From NCBI GenBank assembly GCA_002894665.1, contig NCRB01000010.1:1-63030 (forward strand): 63,030 nt of DNA. Direction: 5' to 3'. The notes beneath the pieces were generated by a model. It made no database searches. It saw only the letters and a program-made list of their open reading frames with translations, and had not been told where the DNA came from. This document shows, piece after piece, positions 61,879 through 63,030 of the stretch (position 1 is its first letter; each line of letters opens with the position of its first letter). A program made the position numbers and the translations under genes. Source of the stretch: Salinivenus iranica (lineage in GTDB: Bacteria; Bacteroidota; Rhodothermia; Rhodothermales; Salinibacteraceae).

Positions 61879-62223
61879 TCACCCTGACAGGAAGCGGCCC
61901 TCCAGCGAGCGGAGGGCGTCCAGCACCTCCGACCGGTCGTCCGCCGAGTCAAAGTCAACCGACTGCAGATCAAGGTCGGCGGTGTCTACGCTGCGGGGCA
62001 AGATGAGGCCGAGCCGGAGGGGGGCGGTCGTGCTCATCGGGGCACTCCGCTGTCGAATCCGCATTTCACGGACGGCCCGCTCCACGGCGTCGAGGAGGCG
62101 CTTGGCCGAGGGCTCGTCGAGGGAACGAGGAAGGACGCGGTCCGAAAGGTCGATCGGGCGTCTATTCGAGCCGGTCACCGGCTCCGAGAACTTCCGGCCA
62201 ATCACGGCCAAGGGGACGGACAT
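61879..62223 (-). CDS. Small hypothetical protein
   Basis: 114 aa from ATG 62223. An Arg-rich start (PLAVIGRKFSEPV) is followed by a helix (SAKRLLDAVERAVREMRIRQ), a hydrophobic strand LRLGLILPRSVDTADLDLQ and an acidic tail. No family is recognised. It lies directly downstream of the decayed monooxygenase gene, with 22 bp between, so the two may once have formed an operon. Confidence 0.5.
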   Translation of the reverse strand: MSVPLAVIGRKFSEPVTGSNRRPIDLSDRVLPRSLDEPSAKRLLDAVERAVREMRIRQRSAPMSTTAPLRLGLILPRSVDTADLDLQSVDFDSADDRSEVLDALRSLEGRFLSG

Positions 62224-62245
62224 GGGGGGCGGGGGGGCGGTGCGA

Positions 62246-62544
62246 CTATTTCGCGGCCAGCATCTCAATCTCCTCAATCTGAGGCGGCGCCTGTAGCAAC
62301 TCGTCGGCCTGTGCCAGCAGTTCCGTGGCAATCTCGCCGTCGAGGGGGGCTGGCGTCCCTCCTCGCCCGCAAACGTGTCGAAGATGCCGAACGTGGTATC
62401 GTTGATCTGAAGGGCGTACCAGGCGATGGTCTTGTCCTCGTCCTCGGCACGCGGAGGGGCGTCTTCGAGAAAGGGGCGGACCTCGTCGACCGTGCCGGGC
62501 CTGGCATGGAGGCGGGGGAGAAGGGCTTTGCGGTCGGCGGCTAT
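62246..62544 (-). pseudogene. Antibiotic-biosynthesis-monooxygenase (ABM)-like protein, frameshifted
   Basis: Two frames together spell a typical quinol-monooxygenase-like ABM protein of about 100 aa. The first part is LLPRLHARPGTVDEVRPFLE, IAWYALQINDTTFGIFDTFA, GEEGR. After a frame change at the G6 run 62344-62349 (C6 on the coding strand), it continues PLDGEIATELLAQADELLQA and PPQIEEIEMLAAK to the stop at 62246. One base is missing in the run. Upstream there is no ATG, and an ATA at 62544 stands where a start would fit, so the start may also be lost. A sequencing error in the run cannot be excluded. Confidence 0.75.
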
Positions 62545-62758
62545 AGGGCGCGTCGGGGAGCAGTTGAGAGGGAGATATTTGCCTTTTACAAAACCCCCGC
62601 GGCACCTTCGTGTCCCGGGCGAACCGTAACCAATCGCCAATACCTGCTCCTGCCACGGACCGAACGCTTCGGGAACCCGAACGGCACCCCGACCCCGTTC
62701 GGAAGCAAAGCAGACGCTGACAGCGTACGGCCCCCACTCGCACTGCCAACCGATCCCG

Positions 62759-63030
62759 ATGCCGACGCCCACACCGCACTTCGACCCCTCCCATTCGCTG
62801 TCCGAGCGGGAGCGACAAGTCGCCCGACGGGTCCGTCGAGCGCTTCATCTGTCGCCGTCCATGTCGGAAGAAGAGGTCGCCGAGGAGCTGTACGGCACCT
62901 TCGTGTGGCGCCGCGAGCGCATGATGATGACGGGGGCGGCCCTCCGCGCGTCCCTCACCGGTGCCTGCGCGTCGGCCTGGACGCGACTCCGGGCGGGCCT
63001 CGGCCGTCTGTTCGGGGGCGGGGACATGGG
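62759..63030 (+). CDS. Hypothetical protein, 3' end beyond the window
   Basis: 90 codons, open to the right edge, from ATG 62759. High third-position GC and no stop support a real gene. The first 60 residues are charged and probably helical (SHSLSERERQVARRVRRALH, SMSEEEVAEELYGTFVWRRE). Then an Ala-rich, possibly amphipathic stretch (MMMTGAALRASLTGACASAW) follows. No family is recognised. It is divergent from the ABM remnant, with about 215 bp of unannotated sequence between. Confidence 0.55.
   Translation, partial: MPTPTPHFDPSHSLSERERQVARRVRRALHLSPSMSEEEVAEELYGTFVWRRERMMMTGAALRASLTGACASAWTRLRAGLGRLFGGGDM

Noticed and set aside
1..63030. CRISPR array or prophage
   Set aside because: No regularly spaced repeats, integrase, or phage structural genes were seen.

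Overview
The window reads as chromosomal DNA of a halophilic, high-GC member of the Rhodothermota, most like Salinibacter. The grounds are the strongly acidic proteins, the SusC/SusD outer-membrane pair, a type IX secretion sorting tail, the weak or absent Shine-Dalgarno sequences and the family makeup. No database was consulted, so the genus is an inference.

Layout. 1-4.0 kb: the 5' end of sucA (2-oxoglutarate dehydrogenase E1), an exported TPR-CHAT protein and an extended SDR. 4.1-6.0 kb: a four-helix-bundle gene whose 3' end is interrupted by a tnpB-only IS200/IS605-type element. 6.0-13.6 kb: housekeeping and repair genes (23S rRNA methyltransferase, an orphan PhoB-type regulator, an HhH protein, RecO, LexA, a methyltransferase, cryptochrome DASH with DUF2256). 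13.8-16.6 kb: tRNA-Ala(CGC), a cold-shock gene, a candidate structured RNA, an atypical SDR, a CBS protein and a frameshifted PAP2 phosphatase. 16.7-19.4 kb: a GH13 lipoprotein and an MFS transporter. 19.4-20.1 kb: non-coding, with a large foldback repeat.

20.1-33.7 kb is the most distinctive region: a type IV pilus/type II secretion-like assembly locus. In order it holds a minimal pilin, a PilC platform protein, a PilB ATPase, three pilin-like proteins, a PilT-like ATPase with an altered Asp box, a PilM-PilN fusion, a PilO/PilP-like protein, a short secretin and a PKD-SPOR protein. Hairpins follow the pilin gene and precede the secretin gene. A 15-nt sequence is shared by the leaders of the pilin and the PilT-like genes. 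The gene order suggests one envelope-spanning filament or secretion machine; no prepilin peptidase is encoded here.

33.8-44.2 kb: a DUF3047 protein, an S9 peptidase carrying an FGE-like C-terminal domain, a susC/susD pair behind twin LacI-type palindromes, and a lipoprotein subtilase with a long helical insertion. 44.3-63.0 kb: mostly core metabolism (AspS, a POT transporter, dUTPase, an Omp85-like protein, IspE, a YpdA-like reductase, SerA, EngB, SucD, GatA, TatA, adenosine deaminase, AroA). Signs of decay here are a junction of two truncated genes at 50.75 kb (T9SS sorting tail against TPR protein) and a monooxygenase frameshifted at a six-base homopolymer. A partial unknown gene runs off the right edge.
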